A stretch of 22,572 bases of DNA from Gp6-AA40 sp964505975 (GTDB lineage: Bacteria; Acidobacteriota; Vicinamibacteria; Vicinamibacterales; UBA2999): positions 1-22,572 of the forward strand of contig CAZDLW010000070.1 of the NCBI GenBank assembly GCA_964505975.1, given 5' to 3'. The translations under genes and the position numbers were made by a program. How positions within the stretch are numbered: position 1 is the first letter of the stretch; every line of letters begins with the position of its first letter. This document shows, in pieces, positions 8,007 through 14,636 of this stretch. Below the pieces are notes generated by a model. It saw nothing but the letters and a program-made list of their open reading frames with translations, did no database searches and was not told the origin of the DNA.

Positions 8007-8216
8007 ATGACGAACCGCTCACGACCGACGCAGGCGAAACGCGCACGAGAAAAGGCGCTTCAGGAGAAGCGACAGCAGAAGGCTCAACGCCGCCAGATCT
8101 CGAAGGATCGCCGCATCCACGACGGCCCTCTCCCGGAGGGCGTCGATCCGGATATCGCGGACATCGTCCCAGGCCCACAGCCCCATCCGTTCCTCGAACC
8201 GGACGAAGAATTGTAG
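8007..8216 (+). CDS. Small basic protein of unknown function
   Basis: This is a 69-residue protein. Residues 4-37 are very rich in Lys, Arg and Gln and likely form one charged helix. The acidic, proline-rich tail contains GVDPDIADIVPGPQPHPF. I recall similar small proteins in acidobacterial genomes, with a basic helix followed by a 'VDPDIADIVPG' tail. The start is odd: AGGAG (8002-8006) touches ATG 8007 with no spacer, and no other in-frame Met is near. The basic helix could bind nucleic acid or ribosomes, but that is only inference. It stands alone, 88 nt after the aldehyde dehydrogenase. Confidence 0.65.
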   Translation: MTNRSRPTQAKRAREKALQEKRQQKAQRRQISKDRRIHDGPLPEGVDPDIADIVPGPQPHPFLEPDEEL

Positions 8217-8514
8217 AGGCGCGCCGCGAGTCCAGATCACCGTTGCTCTCCTTCAGGTGACGTGTCCCTTCGACGGGACCGTCTTTCGCAGTACGAGTGC
8301 CCGTCACGGTTCCCTCATTCCTTCAGCTCACTTCTTGAATCCAACACCACCGAGCGACGGCGACGGTGCGGGAGCGTTGCGGCCGCCGAGGGTGACCGGC
8401 CCCTGAGAATCACCTTCCAGCTCGGCCGCTCTGTCGTACACCCTTAGCACGACCGTTCCCGCCGCGTAAACCGGCACATCTCATGCTTTACAGCATGCAG
8501 CGCGGAGGGAGCGA
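8217..8514. other. Intergenic region with hairpins
   Basis: No supported gene is seen in these 298 bases. A 5-bp stem GTCCC/GGGAC lies near 8264-8280, shortly after the small basic gene. A 6-bp hairpin CATGCT-TTAC-AGCATG lies at 8482-8497, just before the ribosome site of the CsbD-like gene, where it could influence translation. No clear promoter can be named. Confidence 0.4.
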
Positions 8515-8718
8515 ATGAACAGAGACGAGCTCGAGGGCAAAGCCGAGGCGCTCAAGGGCAAAGTGAAGCAAACCGTCGGCGACCTGACCAATAACGAGGA
8601 ACTGCATGACGCAGGCGTCGCCGACGAAGCGGCCGGCGATGCTCAGCAGACGCTGGGTCACGCCCGCCGCAAGGTGGGCGAGGCCATCGAGGAACTCGGC
8701 GAACGAATCAAGAAATAG
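8515..8718 (+). CDS. CsbD-like stress protein
   Basis: This 67-residue, highly charged helical protein has the CsbD family pattern: MNRDELEGKAEALKGKVKQ, then VGDLTNNEEL near residues 21-30 and a heptad-like tail ending GERIKK. A GGAGGGA ribosome site sits 5-6 nt before ATG 8515. CsbD-like proteins are induced by general stress in many bacteria, but their molecular role is unknown. The next gene, 38 nt downstream, encodes an Lmo0937-like membrane peptide. CsbD and such peptides often occur together among stress genes, so a shared transcript is likely. A small hairpin at 8482-8497 may act in the leader. Confidence 0.88.
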   Translation: MNRDELEGKAEALKGKVKQTVGDLTNNEELHDAGVADEAAGDAQQTLGHARRKVGEAIEELGERIKK

Positions 8719-8756
8719 ATCGGCACGCCCCCGCGTGTCATGGAATGGAGGATGAG

Positions 8757-8909
8757 ATGCTCTTTGTGTTGGCAGTGATTCTATTGATCGCGTGGTTGCT
8801 CGGCATCGTGGGCACCTACACCATCGGCGCGTTCGTGCATATGTTGCTGGTGATTGCCGTCGTGCTCTTCATCGTGGGGCTACTGAGCGGCCGCCGCACC
8901 ACCATATGA
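8757..8909 (+). CDS. Lmo0937-like small membrane protein
   Basis: This is a 50-residue protein. GGAGG at 8747-8751 precedes ATG 8757 by 5 nt. The sequence opens MLFVLAVILLIAWLLGIVG (membrane segment 1), continues with TYTIGAFVHMLL and a second hydrophobic segment to about residue 43, and ends in SGRRTTI. This is the layout of the Lmo0937 family of two-helix membrane peptides, which typically show 'LLWLLG...YTLGGFIHILLVIA'. These peptides are often near stress genes, and the CsbD-like neighbour fits that. The function is unknown. The short length makes it easy to miss, but the start, ribosome site and family pattern agree. Confidence 0.8.
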   Translation: MLFVLAVILLIAWLLGIVGTYTIGAFVHMLLVIAVVLFIVGLLSGRRTTI

Positions 8910-8963
8910 CGCACCAGCGTGCGTGAGACCAGGATCGCTCCTGGTCTCCGCCGTCGCAGCGCT

Positions 8964-9211
8964 CATTCGACAATTGTCGTACTCAGGGCGGACATCAACG
9001 TGCTGCCGCTCAACAACGGCTACGGGCCGTCGTGCTGGCCATGGACACGCGGAACGTCGACACCGTCCTCATCGGAGGGAAGGTGAAGAAATGGCGTGGA
9101 CAGCTCGTCGACGTGGACCTGACCCGCGTGCGGCAGCGCGCCGAGTACCTGATTTCGAAGGCCGGCTGGACCCGCACGTTTCTCGAACCGGACATCCCGG
9201 GACAGCAGTAA
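8964..9211 (+). pseudogene. Decayed 3' end of an amidohydrolase gene
   Basis: Two frames joined by one base change spell the C-terminus of an imidazolonepropionase-like amidohydrolase. First comes VVLRADINVLPLNNGYG (8976-9026), then AVVLAMDTRNVDTVLIGGKV onward in the adjacent frame to TAA 9209-9211. The break lies in the G-run at 9024-9026, where one extra G would restore the frame. Nothing upstream encodes the catalytic barrel, so this is a 5'-truncated remnant and not a gene with a single sequencing error. Its 3' end coincides with a copy of the dispersed 26-nt repeat. The family call comes from the conserved 'VLPLNN-YG-VV-MDT-NV' pattern of these enzymes. Confidence 0.6.
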
Positions 9212-9231
9212 AGCTCGGCCTCGAACCGCCG
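9206..9231 (-). repeat. Dispersed 26-nt repeat, copy 2
   Basis: Read on the minus strand, this matches 6419-6444 at 23 of 26 positions. It covers the stop codon of the amidohydrolase remnant and ends 3 nt before the 13-bp hairpin at 9234-9263. Confidence 0.5.
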
Positions 9232-9233
9232 GG

Positions 9234-9263
9234 GTGAGGGGCCGGCTGAAGCCGGCCCCTCAC
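9234..9263. repeat. Perfect 13-bp hairpin, REP- or terminator-like
   Basis: The stem GTGAGGGGCCGGC pairs perfectly with GCCGGCCCCTCAC across a TGAA tetraloop. No T-run follows on either strand. It lies between the amidohydrolase remnant and the end of the minus-strand propeller gene, so it could serve as a bidirectional end or be a REP-type palindrome. Confidence 0.6.
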
Positions 9264-9291
9264 GACTGTTCAGACTCTGTGCGTGCGTCGA

Positions 9292-9309
9292 GGCCACTTT
9301 CAAGTGGCC
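9292..9309. repeat. 8-bp hairpin downstream of the propeller gene
   Basis: GGCCACTT and AAGTGGCC pair around a 2-nt centre, 51 nt past the stop of the minus-strand gene at 9360. It may be a weak terminator or processing hairpin for that gene; no T-run is visible. Confidence 0.4.
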
Positions 9310-9359
9310 CGCGGTCCCCCACGACTCGAGTCAACCACTGGTTGTACGTGGGGGCGCCG

Positions 9360-10601
9360 TCAGTTCACCGTCCAGAGCGTCAGGCTCGAGACGTCCTTGA
9401 CGAAGATCCGGTTGCCCGAGTACGCCGCCTGGGTCCAGGTGTCGGCATCGGCAACCTTGTAGCGCCGCACGGGCTCGAACGCCGATCGGTTGACACGCAT
9501 CACGACCAGCTCGCCGTCGTCTTCGAGGCTGAGCAGGTGCTGCCCCGAGACGGCCAGTGCGGCGTTAGTGGCCTGGCGGCCGTCGGACGCCCACAGCGTC
9601 TTGCCCGTCTTGGCATCCACCGCAAAATAGTGGCCGGAATTCCTGGTGGACAGGCCCAGAATCATGTCCGCGGCCGCGACGGGGCTCGTCATCCGCAACG
9701 GCACTTCCTCGTTCTCCCAGACCGTCTCCGTCACCCACTGGTTGTTCCGCCGCCCAACCCGGACGGCCATGGTCGGCGGGCCATTGCTCGACGCGATGAC
9801 CAGATCCCCATGCACGAGCGGCGTGACGGAGTTCGTATTGTTCGGACTTGCGTAGGGACGCTCCCAGAGCAGCGCACCCGTCGCGGCGTCAACACCAACG
9901 AGCAGCTTCTGCGTGATGGCAATGACCTGACGTGTCCCGCCGAACTCCGCGAGGACGGGCGATCCGTACCCTGGTCCGTCGCCGTTCCAGCGCCACCGGA
10001 CGTTGCCCGTATTGATATCGAAGGCAGCCAGCTGGCCGTCATCGTGTCCGCCCCGGTGAACGATGAGCAGCCCACGATCGATCACCGGCGAAAACGAGTG
10101 GGTCGTGAACATGGGCAAGGCGCCGGTTCCCCGGTCCTGCCAGAGCTGCTTGCCCGTGGCAGCATCATAGGCCGTCACGACCCCCGTCATGCCCACCGCA
10201 TAGAGCCTGCCATCCAAGAACACGGGCGTAGCCTTCGGTCCGGGTCCATGACCCCTCGTGGCGGACTGCATCTCGAAGGTCGCCGGATAGCCCGCGCTCT
10301 TCCACACCACTTTCCCTGTGTCGGCGTCGAGCGCGCTCATGACTTCGTTGTCGCCCTCCCGCGCGAAGATGTACACGCGGTTGCCGACGACGAGCGGCGT
10401 CGCGTACCCCAACCCGACCTCCACCTTCCACCGCTGCGTCAACCGTTCGGGCCAGGCCTGCGGCGCCGTGAACGCCGCGGCCACGCCGTCCCGATTCGGG
10501 CCGCGCCACTGCGGCCAGTCCCCGGAAGGGGTCTGAGCGGCGAGTCCGGCCGTGAGCGCAACGATGACGCACATCCCGACGAACACACGCACGAAGGCCA
10601 T
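9360..10601 (-). CDS. Secreted PQQ-like beta-propeller protein 1
   Basis: This 413-residue protein has a signal peptide (residues 1-22, ending GLAAQ). The mature protein begins WPQWRGPNRDGV, typical of PQQ-like (BamB/Pyrrolo-quinoline repeat) propellers of acidobacteria and planctomycetes. Repeats of the type 'ALDADTGKVVWK', 'AYDAATGKQLWQ', 'AFDINTGNVRWRW', 'GVDAATGALLWERP' and 'AVDAKTGKTLWA' mark the blades. No dehydrogenase residues that bind PQQ or calcium are evident, so a binding or scaffold role outside the cytoplasm is more likely than an enzyme. It is paralogous to the gene upstream on the same strand, from which it is separated by a 177-nt spacer full of hairpins. ATG 10601 has a GAGAGGG site upstream. 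Confidence 0.88.
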   Translation of the reverse strand: MAFVRVFVGMCVIVALTAGLAAQTPSGDWPQWRGPNRDGVAAAFTAPQAWPERLTQRWKVEVGLGYATPLVVGNRVYIFAREGDNEVMSALDADTGKVVWKSAGYPATFEMQSATRGHGPGPKATPVFLDGRLYAVGMTGVVTAYDAATGKQLWQDRGTGALPMFTTHSFSPVIDRGLLIVHRGGHDDGQLAAFDINTGNVRWRWNGDGPGYGSPVLAEFGGTRQVIAITQKLLVGVDAATGALLWERPYASPNNTNSVTPLVHGDLVIASSNGPPTMAVRVGRRNNQWVTETVWENEEVPLRMTSPVAAADMILGLSTRNSGHYFAVDAKTGKTLWASDGRQATNAALAVSGQHLLSLEDDGELVVMRVNRSAFEPVRRYKVADADTWTQAAYSGNRIFVKDVSSLTLWTVN

Positions 10602-10619
10602 AGTGACACCCTCTCAATT

Positions 10620-10680
10620 GGACCGCTATGCGGCCCGGAACGCGAATTTGTAACTCGTTGCCCCGACCGCATAGCAGTCC
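10620..10680. repeat. Long inverted repeat, element 2
   Basis: Arms 10620-10633 and 10667-10680 pair at 13 of 14 positions (core CGCTATGCGG against CCGCATAGC) around 33 nt. Two nt after the right arm comes a hairpin (10683-10697). Arm length, spacing and the adjoining hairpin copy the plan of element 1 at 6282-6367, although the arm sequences differ. Confidence 0.6.
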
Positions 10681-10682
10681 TG

Positions 10683-10697
10683 GCCGCGAAGCGCGGC
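10683..10697. repeat. REP-like hairpin GCCGCG-AAG-CGCGGC
   Basis: A perfect 6-bp GC stem with a 3-nt loop lies two bases after the right arm of element 2. Its centre GCGAAGCG resembles that of the 6351-6367 hairpin. Confidence 0.5.
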
Positions 10698-10708
10698 AGA
10701 AGATACGG

Positions 10709-10765
10709 GAAAACCAGCCGAGGGGCGCGGCGGGATCTCACGGGGCAGCCCCGTGGCTGGTTTTC
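10709..10765 (-). terminator. Nested hairpin, possible terminator of propeller gene 2
   Basis: Outer arms GAAAACCAGCC (10709-10719) and GGCTGGTTTTC (10755-10765) are perfect 11-mers. Inside them, next to the right arm, is a palindrome CACGGGG-CAG-CCCCGTG (10739-10755). On the minus strand this lies 13 nt after the stop at 10779, and the last outer arm to be transcribed ends in TTTTC. It could end transcription of propeller gene 2 before gene 1, or be part of the repeat element beside it. Confidence 0.45.
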
Positions 10766-10778
10766 GACGGTGACGCGA

Positions 10779-12026
10779 TTATCGTGCCCGCACGTCATAG
10801 GTTGCGAGCACATTCTGATTACGAATGTAGAGCCTGCCCCCGCTTACCGCTGGATGCGCCCAACTCGGCCAGCCCTGGTCGCGAATCGTGAACCGGCCCT
10901 TCTCCCGGTAGCCTCCCGGCGTGGCCTCGACCAGTCCAACCACATCGTTCTCGCTCAGGATGTACAGATGGTTGTCGGCGTAGACCACGGCGCCCTTGCC
11001 GACGCTGCGATCGCGCCACAGCACCTTGCCCGTCGCGAACTCCATCGCCGTCAGAATCGCGTTGTGGAACCCGTAGAGATAGCCGTCCACCAGGACGACA
11101 CCACCGTGATGATTCTGCATGTCGCGAGTGAAGTAGATCTCGTCGGCGGCAAGCGTTCCGTTCGAGGCCCTCAGCCCGAGCAACGCCGCCCCCGTGCCGT
11201 ACGACGACGTGTAGAAGACCTTCCCGTCGGCATAGAGCGGCGTTGTCACGTTCGCGGTCCCGTTGGCCACACGTCGGTACCGCCATAACAACCGGCCGTC
11301 CGACGCGCGGACGCCGACGGCCGCAGTATCTGTCAGGGTCATGATCGTCCGCACTCCGTGCACATCGGCCACGATGGCCGAGGAGTAGCCGGCCCGATCG
11401 CTCAACTCCTTCGCGGTCCACACGGTCTCGCCCGACGTCTTGTCCAACGCCACCATGCCGGCGCTCCGTCCACCTGGCGTGACGATGACGTGATTCCCAT
11501 CGATGAGCGGCGATTCGCTGACGAGCCAGTTGACGTTCCGAGCGCCGAATTCCCTCAGGATGTTTCGCTGCCAGAGGATGCTGCCGTCCCGCACGAGCAG
11601 ACATGCCAGATCGCCTGTCTCCGTGAGCACGTAGACGCGGTCGCCGTCCACGGTGGGGGTGCTTCGGGGCCCGGATCCGCGGTCGTTGCTGCCCGCCGGG
11701 CCGATTGGCCGCGACCACACCACGGAGCCGTTGGCCACATCGAGGCTCGAGACGACGCTCTGGCGGTTACGCATGCCCTGGACGAACACCCGATTGCCAC
11801 GGACGGCCACGGACCCGAAGCCATTGCCCAGATCGGAGACCGACCAGACGAGCGGCGGTCCCGTACGAGGCCACTGCGCCAGAAGACTCGACTCGCGCGA
11901 CACGCCCGATCGATCGGGGCCGCGCCATTGGGGCCAGTCGCTCCCTGCGGGCATCTGGCCCGTCACCGCGGCAACCATGCCCACCGCACACACGAGCGCA
12001 ACACACACGCGGCAACTGAACGGCAC
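10779..12026 (-). CDS. Secreted PQQ-like beta-propeller protein 2
   Basis: This 415-residue paralogue of propeller protein 1 opens, after a signal peptide (hydrophobic residues 8-22, ending VTGQ), with WPQWRGPDRSGVSRESS. Blade repeats include 'SSLDVANGSVVWSRP', 'LLVRDGSILWQRN', 'VALDKTSGETVWTA', 'GVRASDGRLLWRYR' and 'AMEFATGKVLWRDR'. The frame is open to GTG 12065. GTG 12026 is preferred because AGGGGGAGG lies 6 nt before it and it leaves a compact signal peptide (VPFSCRVCVALVCAVGM). The role is presumably extracytoplasmic binding or scaffolding. It follows the lipoate ligase-like gene on the same strand after about 100 nt, so a shared transcript is possible but no functional link is obvious. 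Confidence 0.86.
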   Translation of the reverse strand: MPFSCRVCVALVCAVGMVAAVTGQMPAGSDWPQWRGPDRSGVSRESSLLAQWPRTGPPLVWSVSDLGNGFGSVAVRGNRVFVQGMRNRQSVVSSLDVANGSVVWSRPIGPAGSNDRGSGPRSTPTVDGDRVYVLTETGDLACLLVRDGSILWQRNILREFGARNVNWLVSESPLIDGNHVIVTPGGRSAGMVALDKTSGETVWTAKELSDRAGYSSAIVADVHGVRTIMTLTDTAAVGVRASDGRLLWRYRRVANGTANVTTPLYADGKVFYTSSYGTGAALLGLRASNGTLAADEIYFTRDMQNHHGGVVLVDGYLYGFHNAILTAMEFATGKVLWRDRSVGKGAVVYADNHLYILSENDVVGLVEATPGGYREKGRFTIRDQGWPSWAHPAVSGGRLYIRNQNVLATYDVRAR

Positions 12027-12090
12027 GAAACGCCTCCCCCTGGACACGGACCGGGAACACCGCACTCCTCGATGAGTTCCGTCAGATCTT

Positions 12091-12112
12091 CGAGGTGCGA
12101 GTTGAAACCTCG
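12091..12112 (-). other. Small hairpin between ligase and propeller genes
   Basis: CGAGGT and ACCTCG pair around a 10-nt loop, 16 nt after the stop of the ligase-like gene. There is no T-run on the minus strand, so it is at best a weak terminator. Confidence 0.25.
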
Positions 12113-12127
12113 CTATTACAACATGGA

Positions 12128-12796
12128 TTACGGGCTGGCAATGAGATCCGGACGTGCATCCAGCGCGACCGTCGCACCCAATGCCTGAGCCATGGCCATC
12201 TTCAGCGCGTCTGTTGAGGCAACCGGGATGTTCATGACGAAGGCCTCGTGTGGACGGCCAGTGCGATAGGCAGGCTGCCGCACCGGCTCCTTGAGGTATC
12301 GAGCGATGCTGGAGATCTCGAAGGCGTACAGCAACGTCCCGTGGTGCAGCAGCGCCCGCCGCCCCCGCCGCTGGGAGTTGCCCGATACCTTGCGACCGTC
12401 AAGGGCCAGGTCGCTCATTCCGCGCATCGCAAGCCGGGGAATCGCCAGCGCCGCGACGACACGGCCCAGGATCAGGCGATAGCTGTCGGCCACGTGTCGA
12501 AGCTCGGGACGGGCATCGAGCGACAGCACCAGCGAGTAGTTCAGGCATCCGATACCGACGAGGACCGCGCCGCCTCCAGAGATTCGTCGAACGATCGGCA
12601 CGTCGTCGGCCAGGCAGGCATGCTCGTGCACGTCCGACTCGACCACGCCGAGGGCGCCGACAACCACGGCACGCGCGGACGCCTCCCAGAATCGAAGTGT
12701 CTCCGCACCTCCCTCGCGTTCCATGCGGTGAAACAGTGCGGCGTCGAAATCGACGTTGTCGCGGGCGTGTGAAAGGCCTGTCTCGATAAGACGCAT
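12128..12796 (-). CDS. lplA: Lipoate-protein ligase A-like protein
   Basis: This 222-residue protein belongs to the biotin/lipoate A/B ligase superfamily. The binding loop RRISGGGAV is at 70-78, with NYSLVLSLD at 86-94. The conserved lysine K136 lies in GRKVSGNSQRR, followed by LLHHGTLLY. It would attach lipoyl (or octanoyl) groups to a lysine of a carrier protein in the cytoplasm, and it lacks the C-terminal accessory domain of E. coli LplA. ATG 12796 gives the usual start (MRLIETG); ATG 12841 is also in frame but would overlap the divergent gene's upstream region. A GcvH-like carrier is encoded in the divergent operon about 1.3 kb away, a natural substrate. Octanoyl transferase (LipM-like) is the main alternative. 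Confidence 0.83.
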   Translation of the reverse strand: MRLIETGLSHARDNVDFDAALFHRMEREGGAETLRFWEASARAVVVGALGVVESDVHEHACLADDVPIVRRISGGGAVLVGIGCLNYSLVLSLDARPELRHVADSYRLILGRVVAALAIPRLAMRGMSDLALDGRKVSGNSQRRGRRALLHHGTLLYAFEISSIARYLKEPVRQPAYRTGRPHEAFVMNIPVASTDALKMAMAQALGATVALDARPDLIASP

Positions 12797-12923
12797 AGCG
12801 GCGATCGACTGACGTCGTGCGGACGGGTGCTGCGGGCGCATGCGGCCTGCGCAACCTCACCGCCGTCCCGCCAGCGGGCCGGCACAACGTAAGATAGCAG
12901 TGCTCCGGACGGAGCCTTGGCCC
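12797..12923. promoter_or_regulatory. Divergent promoter region, ligase / desulfurase
   Basis: These 127 bases separate the divergent starts of the lipoate ligase-like gene and the DndA-type gene, so both promoters must lie here or inside the coding ends. TAAGAT at 12890-12895 could be a -10 box for the desulfurase, but no matching -35 is evident. Shared control of the two sides is an inference from the arrangement. Confidence 0.35.
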
Positions 12924-14078
12924 ATGCCCGTGTATCTCGACTGCGCTTCCACGACGCCGCTCGATCCCAGGGTCCGCGCCCTGGTCCTGCGCTGCCTCGA
13001 CGAGGACTTCGGCAATGCTGGCAGCCGGACGCACGACTACGGGCGGCGGGCGCGTGCCGCGTCAGAACGTGCGCGCGACCAGATTGCAGCGGTCGTCGGA
13101 GCTTCACGCAGCGACGTCATTTTCACGAGCGGCGCCACGGAGAGCAACAACCTTGCGCTCTTCGGACTCGCCGGTCATGGGCACGAGACGGGACGCAGGC
13201 ATATCGTGACCACGGCCATCGAGCACCATGCCGTCCTCGAACCGATGGCCGTGCTCGAGCAGCGAGGCTTTCAGGTGGAGCGCCTCCAACCCGAGAGAAA
13301 CGGAGCCATCGAGGCGAGCGCGCTGGAGCGCGCGCTGCGTCCCGACACGCTGCTCGTCAGCGTCATGCAGGTGAACAACGAAACCGGCGTCATTCAACCA
13401 ATCGACGCCATCGCGGCGCTGCTCGAGGGACGCCAGACGTTTCTCCACGTCGATGCCGCACAGGGATTCGGCGAGCTCATCCCGACGTTGCGGAACCCGC
13501 GCATCGATCTCATCAGCATCAGCGGACACAAGATCTGCGCGCCGAAAGGAGTCGGCGCCCTTGTAGTCCGGCGCCGGGCGGGCGCGCGTCCTCCGCTCGA
13601 ACCGCTCATGTACGGCGGAGGGCAGGAACGTGGTTGGCGGCCCGGCACGCTGCCTGTTCCCCTGGTGGTGGGCCTCGGGGAGGCAGCCCAGCTGGCGTTG
13701 GACGAAGCCGCAGCCCGGGAGCAGCACTGCAGAGAGATACGTCGGGCCCTCCTCGACCGGCTCGCCCCGCTGCGACCGATCGTCAACGGCGATCCCGATC
13801 TGGCGGTCTCGCACATCGTGAATATGTCCTTTCCGGGAGTCGACTCAGAAACGGCCATAGAGGCGTGGCAGGACCTCGTCGCGGTGTCCCACGGCGCCGC
13901 CTGTACCGCGCAGGCCTATGCCTGCAGCCACGTGTTGAGCGCGATGGGCGTGACCGGCTGGCGGGAAGAGGGGGCCCTGCGACTGTCGTGGTGTCACTTG
14001 ACGCCGATGCCCGACTGCGATGCCATGGCCGCCGCTTTGGAGCGCGCGCGGGAAACGAACGGGAGCCTTGCACCGTGA
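12924..14078 (+). CDS. dndA: Cysteine desulfurase, DndA type
   Basis: This 384-residue PLP enzyme of the NifS/IscS family would take sulfur from L-cysteine as an enzyme persulfide. It shows MPVYLDCASTTPLDPRV, FTSGATESNNLA (67-78), IEHHAV with H101, HVDAAQ with D177, the PLP lysine K203 in SGHKICAPKGVGAL, and the persulfide cysteine C327 in VSHGAACTAQAY. The GNAGSRTH, GGGQERGWRPGTLP and GALRLSWCHLT segments fit the DndA subgroup, known from DNA phosphorothioation, better than IscS. No dndB-E genes are present here. ATG 12924 follows GGAG at about 10 nt, and longer frames upstream look non-coding. The stop overlaps the next gene by 4 nt (GTGA), so sulfur may be passed to a lipoyl or Fe-S target. 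Confidence 0.9.
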   Translation: MPVYLDCASTTPLDPRVRALVLRCLDEDFGNAGSRTHDYGRRARAASERARDQIAAVVGASRSDVIFTSGATESNNLALFGLAGHGHETGRRHIVTTAIEHHAVLEPMAVLEQRGFQVERLQPERNGAIEASALERALRPDTLLVSVMQVNNETGVIQPIDAIAALLEGRQTFLHVDAAQGFGELIPTLRNPRIDLISISGHKICAPKGVGALVVRRRAGARPPLEPLMYGGGQERGWRPGTLPVPLVVGLGEAAQLALDEAAAREQHCREIRRALLDRLAPLRPIVNGDPDLAVSHIVNMSFPGVDSETAIEAWQDLVAVSHGAACTAQAYACSHVLSAMGVTGWREEGALRLSWCHLTPMPDCDAMAAALERARETNGSLAP

Positions 14079-14545
14079 GCGTGGCCGGGGACGACTACAT
14101 CCCCTACCGCCGCTCACGCTTCCGGACGCGGCTTCCGCTGAACCGCCTGTACACACCCGGCCACTACTGGCTGCTCGAGGAATCCCCCGGCTGTTGGCGC
14201 GTGGGTTTCACGAAGTTCGCAACGCGGATGCTCGGCGATCTCGTCGACCACGAACTGTTCGTGGCCCCCGGCGCGCCGGTGACGGTGGGACAGGAGATCG
14301 GTTCCATCGAGGGATTCAAGGCACTCACCACGCTCTTCAGCGCGGCCGAGGGTGAGTTCCTCGGCATCGGCGACGCCCTCGTCTCGAACATCACCGCCGT
14401 GGAGTCCGACCCCTACGAGAAGGGCTGGCTCTACCGTGTCAAAGGCCGCCCAGACCCGGGAAGCATCGACGTGCACGCGTATATGGCGCTGCTCGACGGC
14501 ACGATCGACCGCCTGCTCCACTCGCGGCACGACGAGACGGACTGA
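14075..14545 (+). CDS. gcvH: GcvH-like lipoyl carrier protein
   Basis: This 156-residue protein matches the glycine cleavage H-protein pattern: YTPGHYWLLEE, VGFTKFATRMLGDLV, then EIGSIEGFKALTTLFSAAEG with the expected lipoyl lysine K82, and SDPYEKGWLYRVK. It is longer than usual H proteins (about 125-130) because of a basic N-terminal extension (residues 1-24). Around the lysine it reads SIEGFKA instead of the usual VESVKA. GTG 14075 overlaps the desulfurase stop (GTGA), with GGGAG 9 nt upstream. No gcvT or gcvP lies nearby; the partners are a cysteine desulfurase and a divergent lipoate ligase-like gene. It may be a dedicated lipoyl carrier for sulfur handling, like the LbpA proteins of sHdr systems, rather than a glycine cleavage part. 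Confidence 0.82.
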   Translation: MSVAGDDYIPYRRSRFRTRLPLNRLYTPGHYWLLEESPGCWRVGFTKFATRMLGDLVDHELFVAPGAPVTVGQEIGSIEGFKALTTLFSAAEGEFLGIGDALVSNITAVESDPYEKGWLYRVKGRPDPGSIDVHAYMALLDGTIDRLLHSRHDETD

Positions 14546-14636
14546 CACCGCCCAACTCTTCCCTTGCTCTGCAAGAAAGGCCTCCCAGCTCATGCCTCGT
14601 TCCTGGCGATGAGCGATTCCCTCCTCCCTAGCACAG

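Noticed and set aside
8300..8475. Minus-strand frame of about 49 codons starting GTG CCG GTT TAC
   Set aside because: It has no ribosome site, no family pattern and a stop just upstream. Too weak to call a gene.
9234..11288. Long plus-strand open frame opposite the propeller genes
   Set aside because: It spans two clear minus-strand propeller genes and the palindromic spacer, and its product resembles no family.
9360..12026. The two propeller proteins as PQQ-dependent dehydrogenases
   Set aside because: They have the propeller repeats but I see no cofactor or calcium-binding residues or cytochrome domain, and at about 415 residues they are shorter than those enzymes.
12917..14071. Plus-strand frame overlapping the desulfurase in another register
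   Set aside because: Only its last 156 codons (from GTG 14075) look like a protein, the GcvH-like carrier. The rest is a shadow of the desulfurase gene.
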